DNA of 38,658 nt, taken from IMG/VR virus record IMGVR_UViG_3300037502_001005, positions 1 to 38,658 of that record; one strand, written 5' to 3'. The DNA comes from a virus. Both the position numbers and the translations under genes were made by a program. Below the pieces are notes generated by a model. The model ran no database searches, was not told the DNA's origin, and was given only the letters and a program-made list of their open reading frames with translations. Position 1 is the first letter of the stretch. Every line of letters begins with the position of its first letter. Positions 20,307 through 28,262 of the stretch are shown here, piece by piece.

Positions 20307-20728
20307 CAAACTGGCCTTTGAGATTTTTGCAAGTCGCCAGCCAAATCGGGCAATGGTCAAAGGATAGCACCAAGGTTGGCGCAGTCGCTGTTGATGGCCC
20401 ATCTAAGAAGATATTAGAGACGGGATATAACGGGATTCCGCGCGGTGTTCTTGATCGTCCCACGCGGATGATGCGACCGGATAAATATAAATATGTCTGC
20501 CACGCCGAACAGAACTTAGTGGCTCATGCAGCGCGATCTGTTTTGGCTGGATCAACCGTTTATGTGACGCATGCGCCATGCTGTGATTGCGCCAAGCTGC
20601 TGATCAATGCCGGCGTTAAGAAGGTCGTTTATGGGCCAGGCGAAACGCACATGAGTCCAGATTTATTTGCGACCGCTTTGACTATGTTCAAGGAGGCTGA
20701 TGTGGAAGTGGAGAAAGCTAATGTCTGA
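20303..20728 (+). CDS. dCMP deaminase
   Basis: A 141-residue zinc enzyme converting dCMP to dUMP for dTTP synthesis. The catalytic motif is CHAEQN (66-71), with zinc ligand H67 and proton shuttle E69. The second zinc motif is APCCDCAKLL (91-100), P92-C93-x2-C96. N-terminal DSTKVGAVAVDG and GYNGIPRGV are typical of the family. Its place just before xis and int is unusual for a nucleotide enzyme, but it is firmly in the same overlapped operon. Confidence 0.9.
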   Translation: MTNWPLRFLQVASQIGQWSKDSTKVGAVAVDGPSKKILETGYNGIPRGVLDRPTRMMRPDKYKYVCHAEQNLVAHAARSVLAGSTVYVTHAPCCDCAKLLINAGVKKVVYGPGETHMSPDLFATALTMFKEADVEVEKANV

Positions 20729-20948
20729 AAAGCGCCTTCTCTCTCGACAGGAAGCGGCCGCTTATTGTGGTATGTCGGTCCCCGCCTTTGAGCGGGTCTG
20801 CCCGATTGCCCCTCTTGATCTTGGCGGGGCTAGGCTTCACCGTTGGGATATTCAGCGCATCAATGCATGGATCGACGGAATGCAGGGCCAGCCGATTGCG
20901 GCTAATGATGCGGAAGCTGATGAGTGGCTTGCTAAGGTAGGCGAATGA
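20721..20948 (+). CDS. xis: Excisionase / AlpA-like DNA-binding protein
   Basis: A 75-residue protein from ATG 20721. Residues 6-52 form an MerR/AlpA-type helix-turn-helix: LLSRQEAAAYCGMSVPAFER, then LGGARLHRWDIQRINAWIDG. It overlaps both the deaminase (8 bp) and the integrase (ATGA), the usual position of a directionality factor. The role is inferred from fold and position. Confidence 0.75.
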   Translation: MSEKRLLSRQEAAAYCGMSVPAFERVCPIAPLDLGGARLHRWDIQRINAWIDGMQGQPIAANDAEADEWLAKVGE

Positions 20949-22000
20949 CCATTGTGCGGATCAAAGGCGTAAAAAGGTATAAAAGCCCTAAGAACGGGGT
21001 TTGGTATACCTATCACCGCGCCTCTGGAACCCGCCTAGAGCCGCCTCATGTCTATGGGTCGCCAGAGTTCTTTGCGGCCCTGACAGAGGCAGAGAACAAG
21101 CTAAAAGGTAAAGAGCCTATACCGCATACATGGGGCGCTGCCGTTAAAGGGTACCGCAGATCTCCCGCCTTTACCGAACTAGCAACCCGCACCAAGACTG
21201 ATTACGAGAACGTCCTGCTATGGCTCAAAAACCTTGATGCCATGCCCCTCTCCTCTTTTAGCAAGCCATTTTGTTATAAGCTAAGAGACAAGGCATTCCG
21301 CAAAAAGAAGAGACGATTTGCAAACTACGTCTCTACGGTTTTATCCCTCGTCCTTGGCCACGCTGTTCGCTATGGCATGGGCATTACTGAAAACCATGCC
21401 TACGGAATTGAGAAGATCAAACGGGATAAGGACGCCCCAGAACCGAATGTCCCTTGGCTGCCGAATGAGATTGAAGCGTTTTTATCCGTAGCGCCGCCTC
21501 ATATAGCCACGCCTTTTGCCACGGCATATCACCTCGGCATGAGAGGTCAGGATGTTCTGAAGCTACCAAAGACCGCTTATAGGGATGGGAAGCTGCATGT
21601 AAAAACCAGCAAAACAGGGATCGAAATGACGTACCCTGTGCCAGCCTCTTTGAGAGAGAGGCTTGACGCAATGCCAGAACACAATGGGCTGCGTCTGTTT
21701 ATCAATCTTCGCAAAAAGCCTTGGACAGGAAATGGCTTTAGGCATCAGGTTTTCACGATCCGCGATAGCCTAGCCAAATCAGGCAAACTGCGGAAACAAC
21801 TCACCCTGCACGGCCTGCGTACTACGCTTGCTCAAGAGGCCGCTGATTTGGGTATTGATGAGAAAAAGATTGCAGACGGGCTTGGTCACAGGGACACGAA
21901 AACCACGCGGGTTTATGTCAGAGAAGCTGGGCGGAAGCGCAATCTTGGTGAGGTTGTAGAAACCGTTGCAAAGGCCCGTGAAGAGGCCGAAAAAGGTTAG
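20945..22000 (+). CDS. int: Tyrosine-family integrase
   Basis: A 351-residue recombinase. Catalytic residues are R200 (HLGMRGQDVLKL), K223 (KTSKTGIEM), H289 and R292 (TLHGLRTTL), H315 (DGLGHRDTKTT) and nucleophile Y324 (TRVYV). The N-terminal part includes a basic arm (VRIKGVKRYKSPKNG) and a SAM-like core-binding domain (about 60-155). The gene ends 86 bp before a tRNA-derived attP core and is flanked by repeats that look like its arm sites. Confidence 0.95.
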   Translation: MTIVRIKGVKRYKSPKNGVWYTYHRASGTRLEPPHVYGSPEFFAALTEAENKLKGKEPIPHTWGAAVKGYRRSPAFTELATRTKTDYENVLLWLKNLDAMPLSSFSKPFCYKLRDKAFRKKKRRFANYVSTVLSLVLGHAVRYGMGITENHAYGIEKIKRDKDAPEPNVPWLPNEIEAFLSVAPPHIATPFATAYHLGMRGQDVLKLPKTAYRDGKLHVKTSKTGIEMTYPVPASLRERLDAMPEHNGLRLFINLRKKPWTGNGFRHQVFTIRDSLAKSGKLRKQLTLHGLRTTLAQEAADLGIDEKKIADGLGHRDTKTTRVYVREAGRKRNLGEVVETVAKAREEAEKG

Positions 22001-22005
22001 ACAAA
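21995..22005 (+). repeat. Integrase arm-type site, left copy
   Basis: GGTTAGACAAA spans the integrase stop codon. Related copies occur at 22184-22194 and 22197-22206, on the other side of the attP core, the layout expected of arm-type binding sites. Confidence 0.55.
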
Positions 22006-22086
22006 TGCCGTCTAAGCCATTGATTTTGCTAAGCGGCTATAGCCCTATTTAGACACCCTAAGACATTGAAATATAACAATTAAACA

Positions 22087-22135
22087 CGGGACTCTGACTC
22101 CGTTAATCTTGGTTCGAATCCAGGTCCCCCAGCCA
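22087..22135 (+). other. attP: attP core: 3' part of tRNA-Gln(CUG)
   Basis: From the anticodon stem the sequence reads as a tRNA 3' half. The loop is CTCTGAC (anticodon CTG) in stem GGA/TCC, the T-arm is CTTGG-TTCGAAT-CCAGG, the acceptor strand TCCCCCA, the discriminator G, then CCA. Bases before GGGA no longer pair, so this is a fragment and not a working gene. Integration here would restore the host tRNA-Gln gene. The 309-bp gap 22001-22309 contains only this core, its flanking repeats and palindromes. Confidence 0.88.
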
Positions 22136-22160
22136 CTTGAAATCATTACATAAAATCGAT

Positions 22161-22177
22161 GTTCTCATGATGAGAAC
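22161..22177. promoter_or_regulatory. 17-base palindrome beside attP
   Basis: GTTCTCATGATGAGAAC has perfect 8-base arms around a single G. It lies between the attP core and the right arm-type repeats, so it may bind excisionase or a host factor. Confidence 0.45.
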
Positions 22178-22183
22178 AAAATC

Positions 22184-22206
22184 GGTTAGACAAAACGGTT
22201 AGACAA
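22184..22206 (+). repeat. Integrase arm-type sites, right tandem pair
   Basis: Two copies of CGGTTAGACAA start 13 bp apart. The same core is at 21995-22005 and a partial TTTAGACA at 22048-22055. Together they flank the attP core asymmetrically. Confidence 0.55.
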
Positions 22207-22264
22207 TTTTTGTTTTTTATCTGTTCTTCAGTGCGGTTGGACCAATTTGAGTCTGCCTCTCAAG

Positions 22265-22296
22265 ACAGCCCAAAGAGGCTGTGCTAAATTTTTATT
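22265..22296 (+). terminator. Possible terminator downstream of attP
   Basis: ACAGCC-CAAAGA-GGCTGT forms a 6-bp stem, followed after GCTAAA by TTTTTATT. The gap between stem and T-run makes it a weak candidate. It could end integrase transcripts or shape the leader of the gene at 22310. Confidence 0.35.
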
Positions 22297-22309
22297 AGGG
22301 AGATCCATC

Positions 22310-22519
22310 ATGGTTCTAAAATATGTGACGAAGACGGGCATGGAATTTCATGAGCCGCCCTACACTGAAGAAGAAGAGCTAGAGACCTACCGCCGGATGG
22401 CGGCAGGCCCTGTTGCTATTCTTCATTCGGCTGACGCTGCTGCGAAGCGCCTAGAAGCACGGCTCCGGCTACAGCAGGCAGAACAACGCCCTTCTTCAAA
22501 GCCTGATCAAGGCGAGTAA
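22310..22519 (+). CDS. Small conserved protein, convergent with ejection gene
   Basis: A 69-residue protein with AGGGAGA 8 bases upstream. It reads MVLKYVTKTGMEFHEPPYTE, then EEELETYRRMAAGPVAILHS and an AAKRLEARLRLQQAEQ helix. I recall nearly the same N-terminal pattern in small proteins of Hyphomicrobiales prophages, function unknown. Its last 104 bp overlap, in antisense, the end of the large leftward gene. Being rightward and beyond attP, it may be expressed from the prophage. Confidence 0.65.
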   Translation: MVLKYVTKTGMEFHEPPYTEEEELETYRRMAAGPVAILHSADAAAKRLEARLRLQQAEQRPSSKPDQGE

Positions 22520-24701
22520 TCCAGCCAGGCCCCTCGCCGATGATGCGGCGGGCATTCTGAATATCTTGCCGCGTTGCGCCCCATTTCTGCGACCAGGCCT
22601 CATCACGCTCAAGGCGAGATAAGGCGTTCTGGGCGATGTACGGATTTTTATCAAAGGCATCGCGGATCTGAGGCGTCACGTTTAGCTCTTTCAAAAGCTG
22701 CCGCGTAGCGTTTCCAGAGCCATCGGGCTGCTGCCAGCTATCCACAAAACTCTGATAAATGCTGTCCGTCTTCACGCGCTCTGCACGGCCCGATGTCGGG
22801 GTTGCAGCGCTGATATCCTCCAGCAAACCTTTGTAGTTAGTCATAGGTGGGGCGCCAGGATAGAACTGTGTGACGGTCATACCCTGCCCGGTATCGACCA
22901 CATCCGTTAGGCCATATTTACTAGCCGCATCGCGGACGGCCAAAAGCTGCTCTTTAGTCGCTGGGCCATCTTGCGGAATGAAAAGGCTGTTTGAATCTTT
23001 CGCCTTCCCACCAGTCCAGTTCTTGTGCGCAGCCCCTGCATCTTGCGCATCAATATAAGCGCGCGTTGCCTCGCCTGCATTCAAGAGCGCTCGATCAAAT
23101 TCTGTCAGCGCCTTTGTGCCACCATCAAGCGCATTGAAGGCAACCAATGGTCGCGCCACTTCGCCAGGGTTTGTTTCAAGCAAGCCACCAGGAGGCGTAT
23201 AAAGACCTTGCATCTTTTGTGTCGGCCGCACACGCATGCCGGCACCCGTATCGCCGATTGTAAGGCCGCTATAGATCGCATCACGCCCACCAGGCGCATT
23301 GGCCCAAGTCGATCGTGGATCATTGGCATAAGCGGCGCGCTCGGCCTCTGACGCATTCATAGAACCGCTCAGATGGCGAGTGCTTGGACCAGGCTGCGCT
23401 TCATAAGTCGCAAAGGCTGTGTGCTTATCGTAGAAATCGCCGATGGTTCGGTTGGCGATCGGAAACGCATCCTCGTAAGCTAATTCACGCGCTAATTGCT
23501 CAACTGTCGGCCGCTTCCCTGAGTTCGCCCCATAACCACTATCAAGCATCGCCTGCGCATCTTTCATGCGCGCTTGAACCATGTTTGGACGTTGATCAAG
23601 GATGGCATAAGCTTTCTGCCGAACCCATGGTGCAGCCTGCAACTGTTCGCCCGTCCAATTTGAGCGGCCAGCTAATTGGGCTTTGTTGGCACGATCGACA
23701 GCAAGCGCTGTTTCATAATCCAAGAACTTATGTTGAGCCTGGGTCAGCGCATCACGCTGCGCCTCGCCCGATGCCTCGGTATAGCCCCAGTTGCGCGCAT
23801 GGCGGAAATCATTCACGCCGGTTGCGCCAGGCGGGCGGCCCTGATCAGGATTGACAAGGCGCGCATATTCGCCGGTCTTATCGCCAAGCTGCATGGCCCA
23901 AGGATCATTCTGTTCAAGCGCGCGCGTAAAGGCCTGGTGTTGCGCCGGACGCGCAGCTTTGACTGGCATTCCAGCCAAGGCGCTATTGGTCTCTTTTAAC
24001 GAGAATGCCAATTCAGATCCTGGATCAACCCCGGCCGACATTTGGCCCTCAAGGTTCGACATCCATAAATTCTGCTTAGGATCATTACCCGTCACCTCAG
24101 CGACAGAGGCACGATACCGATCGTACCAATCCCCGCCGCGCGGATCCGCAGCGACATAATCATCAAACTCTTTGCGCTTATTTGTTAAGCCTCGTTTGCT
24201 TTGAATTTCGCGCGGGCTGCCGATATAGAACCCTTCCGATTGATCGCCCGACTTAATCAAATGCGGCTCTTTTCTCGCCACATTGATTGCATCAGTCACT
24301 GGCATTTCTCGGATAGCAGGCAATTCTGTTGAACGCCGAATAACGGGAGCCGCTTCTTTAGCCACAGCCTTACTAGCAGCCTTGAGGCCCGTGCCGGCGG
24401 TCGCCCCTATCACTGGGCCAGCAGCCCACATTGCATCGCCACCAGCGCCGAGAAGGCCAGCAATGCCTTGAGCTGCGGCTGTCCCATAATCACCCGCCCG
24501 ATAGGCTTTCAGCGCATTGGGAAACTGCTCTGTCCCAGCTTGTGCAAATCCGCCACCCGGCACGAATGAAGCGACATCCGTAGGGGAGACAAGGTTTGAA
24601 GGGCTGATAGTTTCTCGCGCTCTTTTAGCGTATTGGCCAATCAGTCGCAGCCAATCTGGGCCGCTTGATTTGTAATCATCATCCGAGAGAAAACCAGCCA
24701 T
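22416..24701 (-). CDS. Large ejection / internal virion protein
   Basis: A 761-residue protein, last of the leftward late genes. The N-terminal 130 residues are Gly/Ala-rich with a short hydrophobic stretch (GIAGLLGAGGDAMWAAGPVI). The middle, from FYIGSPREIQSKRGLTNKRK to FLDYETALAVDRANKAQLAG, resembles polyvalent phage proteins carried in virions as I recall, with no active site I can name. The C-terminal end has an LPAVAGAVLLGAS hydrophobic patch. Size, position after other ejection genes and membrane-like patches suggest delivery into the host with DNA. Confidence 0.65.
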   Translation of the reverse strand: MAGFLSDDDYKSSGPDWLRLIGQYAKRARETISPSNLVSPTDVASFVPGGGFAQAGTEQFPNALKAYRAGDYGTAAAQGIAGLLGAGGDAMWAAGPVIGATAGTGLKAASKAVAKEAAPVIRRSTELPAIREMPVTDAINVARKEPHLIKSGDQSEGFYIGSPREIQSKRGLTNKRKEFDDYVAADPRGGDWYDRYRASVAEVTGNDPKQNLWMSNLEGQMSAGVDPGSELAFSLKETNSALAGMPVKAARPAQHQAFTRALEQNDPWAMQLGDKTGEYARLVNPDQGRPPGATGVNDFRHARNWGYTEASGEAQRDALTQAQHKFLDYETALAVDRANKAQLAGRSNWTGEQLQAAPWVRQKAYAILDQRPNMVQARMKDAQAMLDSGYGANSGKRPTVEQLARELAYEDAFPIANRTIGDFYDKHTAFATYEAQPGPSTRHLSGSMNASEAERAAYANDPRSTWANAPGGRDAIYSGLTIGDTGAGMRVRPTQKMQGLYTPPGGLLETNPGEVARPLVAFNALDGGTKALTEFDRALLNAGEATRAYIDAQDAGAAHKNWTGGKAKDSNSLFIPQDGPATKEQLLAVRDAASKYGLTDVVDTGQGMTVTQFYPGAPPMTNYKGLLEDISAATPTSGRAERVKTDSIYQSFVDSWQQPDGSGNATRQLLKELNVTPQIRDAFDKNPYIAQNALSRLERDEAWSQKWGATRQDIQNARRIIGEGPGWITRLDQALKKGVVLPAVAGAVLLGASQQRQPNEE

Positions 24702-24937
24702 TAGTCTGCACCCTGCCCTGTCTTAATCCAGTCATCGGTAATCGGCTGCGGCACATCATCAATCACGCCAGCCACAGGCGGCATTTCGCGCGCGAAGGCA
24801 TGAGAGCGCAGCTTGTCGGCCCGATCTAATTGCAGTGAGATATTTGCGAAGCGTTCGCACAGATCTGAGAAGGCTGCCTCGATGTTCCCATCATGAAGAG
24901 GCAGTAATTCAGCGCGTACATGTCCACCAAGGCTCAT
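24701..24937 (-). CDS. Hypothetical protein
   Basis: A 78-residue protein (MSLGGHVRAELLPLHDGNIE, AAFSDLCERFANISLQLDRA, then HAFAREMPPVAGVIDDVPQP). It overlaps the phosphoesterase upstream (ATGA) and the 761-residue gene downstream (TAATG). A helical centre and Pro-rich end are visible. No family is recognised; it is probably co-translated with the ejection protein. Confidence 0.65.
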   Translation of the reverse strand: MSLGGHVRAELLPLHDGNIEAAFSDLCERFANISLQLDRADKLRSHAFAREMPPVAGVIDDVPQPITDDWIKTGQGAD

Positions 24938-25989
24938 GCGTATTTCTCCTGCAATTCCGACATAGATACGAAGTGATGCCCAATGATCTGGCCAGCTTGG
25001 ATAGCGAGATCGAATAGGCCGTAAGACCAGCCAGTGAGGGAGGTCTGAGCGTATGGCTCGACATGCCCATCAGGCATGGCGCTGCCGAGATTAAGAACCG
25101 TGAGTTTGGGGATCGGCCCGATCTTTGGGCGAGACACAACATTGGCGCGATGCGTGTGGCCGTAGACAAGGCTCACAGTCGTATCGTTGATAATCTGGTT
25201 CTCGCTCGTCTTGCCGCCATAAGGCCTTCCCATTGTGTTTAAAGGCACATGGGTGAAACCAACCGATCCGATATAAAGATATTTGTACGGATCATGTACG
25301 GACCAACCATAGCGGGCGAACGTCTCATGAAGCTTAGGCCACAACAGCCCCACCATCTCGGCCGTGGCGCCCTCAGCGCGCAGTAGGCGCTCTTCATGAT
25401 TGCCAAGCGTAATATCGCGCGGGATAGCGATATCGCCCAACTCCTTCCAAATCAGGGAGAGGCTTTCTTCCAGGCTCTCAAAGTCAGCAGCGATTGAGGG
25501 GCGCAGTTTCTGATTGATGCTACCAGGCGCATCGTGCCGGCTCACGCTGTCAAAACTGGCCCAGTCACCGATCTGCACAATCCGATCAGGGCGCGTCTCA
25601 GAAATATGGCGCGCGATCCATGTAAAGCGTGACTTATCACTTAGGTGCGGACTGTCATGCAGATCACCGATCGCACACACTTTATAGATCGGCGCGTCAC
25701 TTGACTCAGAATGGGCCTTAACTCGTATTCGCGGGCGCTTGGCCTCTGGTAGGTCAAGCACGATTTCTGCGGGCTTAAATAAGGACCAGTCCACGCTAAA
25801 GTGAGGCTTGCCGAGGGATTGCTCACGCTCTTCATACTGTGACCATGAAATGAGCGTTCCCCTTGCACAGTCGAGATGGAGTGCGGCATCTGCAAAAGCA
25901 GCGCCTCGCTGCAAACCTCTTTGCAAAGCATTCTCTACGGCAGCTTTACGGGCTGCGCGGATTTCGTCTCTGGGTAGGATTTGGGGCAA
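24934..25989 (-). CDS. Calcineurin-like metallophosphoesterase with N-terminal HTH
   Basis: A 351-residue protein from TTG 25989. Residues 10-58 look like a helix-turn-helix (GAAFADAALHLDCARGTLIS). The catalytic domain has all dimetal motifs: GDLHD (108-112), GDW (141-143), GNHE (196-199), H247 and GHTH (277-280). Such enzymes hydrolyse phosphodiesters; the substrate may be DNA, cyclic nucleotides or a lipid. It lies among virion-protein genes. Related HTH-phosphoesterases occur in many phages as I recall, with unknown function. Confidence 0.85.
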   Translation of the reverse strand: MPQILPRDEIRAARKAAVENALQRGLQRGAAFADAALHLDCARGTLISWSQYEEREQSLGKPHFSVDWSLFKPAEIVLDLPEAKRPRIRVKAHSESSDAPIYKVCAIGDLHDSPHLSDKSRFTWIARHISETRPDRIVQIGDWASFDSVSRHDAPGSINQKLRPSIAADFESLEESLSLIWKELGDIAIPRDITLGNHEERLLRAEGATAEMVGLLWPKLHETFARYGWSVHDPYKYLYIGSVGFTHVPLNTMGRPYGGKTSENQIINDTTVSLVYGHTHRANVVSRPKIGPIPKLTVLNLGSAMPDGHVEPYAQTSLTGWSYGLFDLAIQAGQIIGHHFVSMSELQEKYA

Positions 25990-26064
25990 TTTGCTACCTA
26001 AGCAAATGCAATCTGCGCCGCGCTTTCTTATAGTCGCAACCTTGGCAGATGCTTTGAGGATAGA

Positions 26065-26250
26065 ATGGCTGATCTCTTTTGGAAGATTGTAACGCTTTTG
26101 CTAACGTCAGCCGTTATGATGGGCCTGTATTTTGTCTTGCAGGACGTTATTTATGGAAACGAACTCACGACTAAAGAGCGCGTCATTTACTACTGCATCC
26201 TGCTTGCCGTGATCTTTGGCGGCGGGATTTTGCTTGATCGGCGCCGTTAA
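26065..26250 (+). CDS. Orphan rightward two-helix membrane protein (moron candidate)
   Basis: A 61-residue protein with GAGG before the ATG. Two transmembrane helices (WKIVTLLLTSAVMMGLYFVL and YYCILLAVIFGGGILL) are joined by a charged loop (NELTTKERV) and end in DRRR. It is the only rightward gene inside the late leftward cluster, squeezed between two leftward genes and overlapping the next one's stop by 4 bp. Independent expression from a prophage, such as superinfection exclusion, is the likeliest reading. No strong promoter was found. Confidence 0.6.
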   Translation: MADLFWKIVTLLLTSAVMMGLYFVLQDVIYGNELTTKERVIYYCILLAVIFGGGILLDRRR

Positions 26251-28262
26251 TCGAGCAGGCCAGCGACAATCCCAGGACGCAGCGCTTTGAGCGTCATTTC
26301 GATATCGCGCTCTGGATCAGTGCGATTGGCTCGGCCAACCAAAGCGCGAATAAATTGATCACGCTCTTTGCCTTGAGCCACAGTCATGCGCGCAAGCTGC
26401 CGCGCTGAATCCTCATTAACGCGGCCATAGGCAGCATCACGAAATGCATCCCCAATGCGTTTACGCGCCGCCATAACCATCTCAGGAACAGTTGTTGGCA
26501 TACCGGCACCGGCCGTCTCAGACCCTGCTGAAAGAAGCTGGTTAGCCCCTTGGCGTTGGGCTGTCTGCGATCCGCTATTAACCGCATTGTTTGTTGCGGA
26601 AAAAATGTTTTCAGCTTCTTTTGCATTATAGAATCGCCGCGTTGGGTCAACTCCAAAAAGAAGCTGCATTTTGCGAGAAGGATCATCGCCTGGTAGCATC
26701 ATTGTGCGATTGAGCGCAGCCAAATCATTATTTGATTGGCCGACAATGCGATCAAGCTCAGCCCTTGCGCCAAGCCCCTCCGTAACCTTCTGTTTGCGAT
26801 TTAGCCCCTTTAGGTACCTTTCGTACTCATCTGGCCGCATAGCCTCACGGCCACTGTTGAAAACCGTTTGTCCATTTTGGAAAGCCTCTTGTCTCTTTGC
26901 TATATCAGCAAATCGGGCATCAGCTTTAGGCCAGTTATCAACGCCTTGTTTGAGTGCGGCGTCCAGCTCATCACGAATAGCTTTAACAGCCGTTCTTGCG
27001 CTACCTGAAGTGCTAGCTTCATTTAAAATGTCATCAGCCAAGCGCCTCGCAGCGTGGAACTCAGCAGCAGACCGACCATAGGCTCCCGTATTTTGATCTC
27101 GCAAAACGCGCTCAATCTGAGACAGTTTATCTGAGACGTTCGGGTTTCGCCCTAATGGGCTTGCTTTAATTTCGTCAATCTTCGTTAGAGTACCAAAGGC
27201 AGGCATATCGTTTGTTGCTGTGGCTGACAGTCGATCAAATTCAGACCCAGCTTGGCGCCGAAGTGTTCCAAGACGATCATTTACTACTGTACGATCTACA
27301 TTAGGCCCGAATGATTGATTTAAAGCTCCAGTTAACCGTTCATTTCTCATTGCATCGCGCGCGCGCAAAGGATCAGCAACGACAGACGTTACGCCAGGAC
27401 GCGTGGCAGCATTCTGAGCGACTAGGCGCATATCAGGAGATACGTCTGCCAGCATCGCATTATCGCCAAGGCGGCGGGCTTCAGCCTGGACGCGGGGCAA
27501 ATCCATATCCCTTGCGAGGTTCTCAACATTGCGCTGGGTAACACGCGGTAGGCTTGAGAATTGATCAGGCGAGACACGATTGCGGACGAAATCAACAGCA
27601 CGGCCGATCGCATTGCCTACAGCAGGCATTGCACCACCAAGAGCAAAGCCTAGCGCGCCAGCTTGTGCGCCTTCCTTCAATGCCTGGCCCTGGCCTCGCA
27701 ATGTCGAGAGGTCTGCCTCAGAAGACATATAGCCATAGGGGAATGCAGCCGTTGCACCACCGATGGCGCCGCCAGCCATGCGACCAGGAAGCGTTGTTGC
27801 ATTCTGAAACATGCGCAGACCCTGTGCCGGCCCAGCAATGCCACCAGATAGCTGCCCCATAATACGCAAGGGTGCGCGCTGTTCTTTATCGGCATTCGTT
27901 GCAGCCCGCTGCGCCTCTAGGTTCTTAGAGTATTCACCGAACTCGCCGCCAACGCCTGTGGCTGCGCCAAGAGCCGCCGCAACACGATCGATAGAGCCGA
28001 GCGTCAGTGTGTCGGCCGCACCGCGTACAAAGGCGTCTGTACCGCGACCAAAGGATTGGAGCGCTTTAATAACGTCTTCGCCATTGGCATTTTGCGGGAT
28101 CTCTTGGGACGGAACTTCCATGCCCGTATAAGACCCCATCGGGTCATAGCTTGGCGCCAGGTTTTGCGTCGAGTTGTTCTCAACGATTGGCTCACGCTTG
28201 TCCCGTGGATCGTCCTTCTTCGTGTCTTTCGGCAAATATTTAAGATATTTGTTTTCAGACAT
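26247..28262 (-). CDS. Ejection / internal virion protein, 671 residues
   Basis: Starts with a basic tail (MSENKYLKYLPKDTKKDDPR), then at 75-220 a Gly/Ala-rich region with amphipathic and hydrophobic segments (FGRGTDAFVRGAADTLTLGS, AGGAIGGATAAFPYGYMS, GALGFALGGAMPAVGNAIG). Residues 225-660 are long charged helices. This layout, shared with podovirus DNA-ejection proteins, fits a protein that leaves the virion to build a channel across the envelope. GGAGG lies before the ATG, and the start overlaps the upstream stop (TAATG). No enzymatic motif is seen. Confidence 0.65.
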   Translation of the reverse strand: MSENKYLKYLPKDTKKDDPRDKREPIVENNSTQNLAPSYDPMGSYTGMEVPSQEIPQNANGEDVIKALQSFGRGTDAFVRGAADTLTLGSIDRVAAALGAATGVGGEFGEYSKNLEAQRAATNADKEQRAPLRIMGQLSGGIAGPAQGLRMFQNATTLPGRMAGGAIGGATAAFPYGYMSSEADLSTLRGQGQALKEGAQAGALGFALGGAMPAVGNAIGRAVDFVRNRVSPDQFSSLPRVTQRNVENLARDMDLPRVQAEARRLGDNAMLADVSPDMRLVAQNAATRPGVTSVVADPLRARDAMRNERLTGALNQSFGPNVDRTVVNDRLGTLRRQAGSEFDRLSATATNDMPAFGTLTKIDEIKASPLGRNPNVSDKLSQIERVLRDQNTGAYGRSAAEFHAARRLADDILNEASTSGSARTAVKAIRDELDAALKQGVDNWPKADARFADIAKRQEAFQNGQTVFNSGREAMRPDEYERYLKGLNRKQKVTEGLGARAELDRIVGQSNNDLAALNRTMMLPGDDPSRKMQLLFGVDPTRRFYNAKEAENIFSATNNAVNSGSQTAQRQGANQLLSAGSETAGAGMPTTVPEMVMAARKRIGDAFRDAAYGRVNEDSARQLARMTVAQGKERDQFIRALVGRANRTDPERDIEMTLKALRPGIVAGLLD

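Noticed and set aside
22087-22135. Functional tRNA-Gln gene
   Set aside because: Only the anticodon loop to CCA is present. The 5' half and outer anticodon pairs are absent, so it is the attP core.
23384-23854. Rightward 156-codon open frame
   Set aside because: It is antisense to the 761-residue ejection gene, with His/Ser/Arg-rich composition typical of shadow frames.
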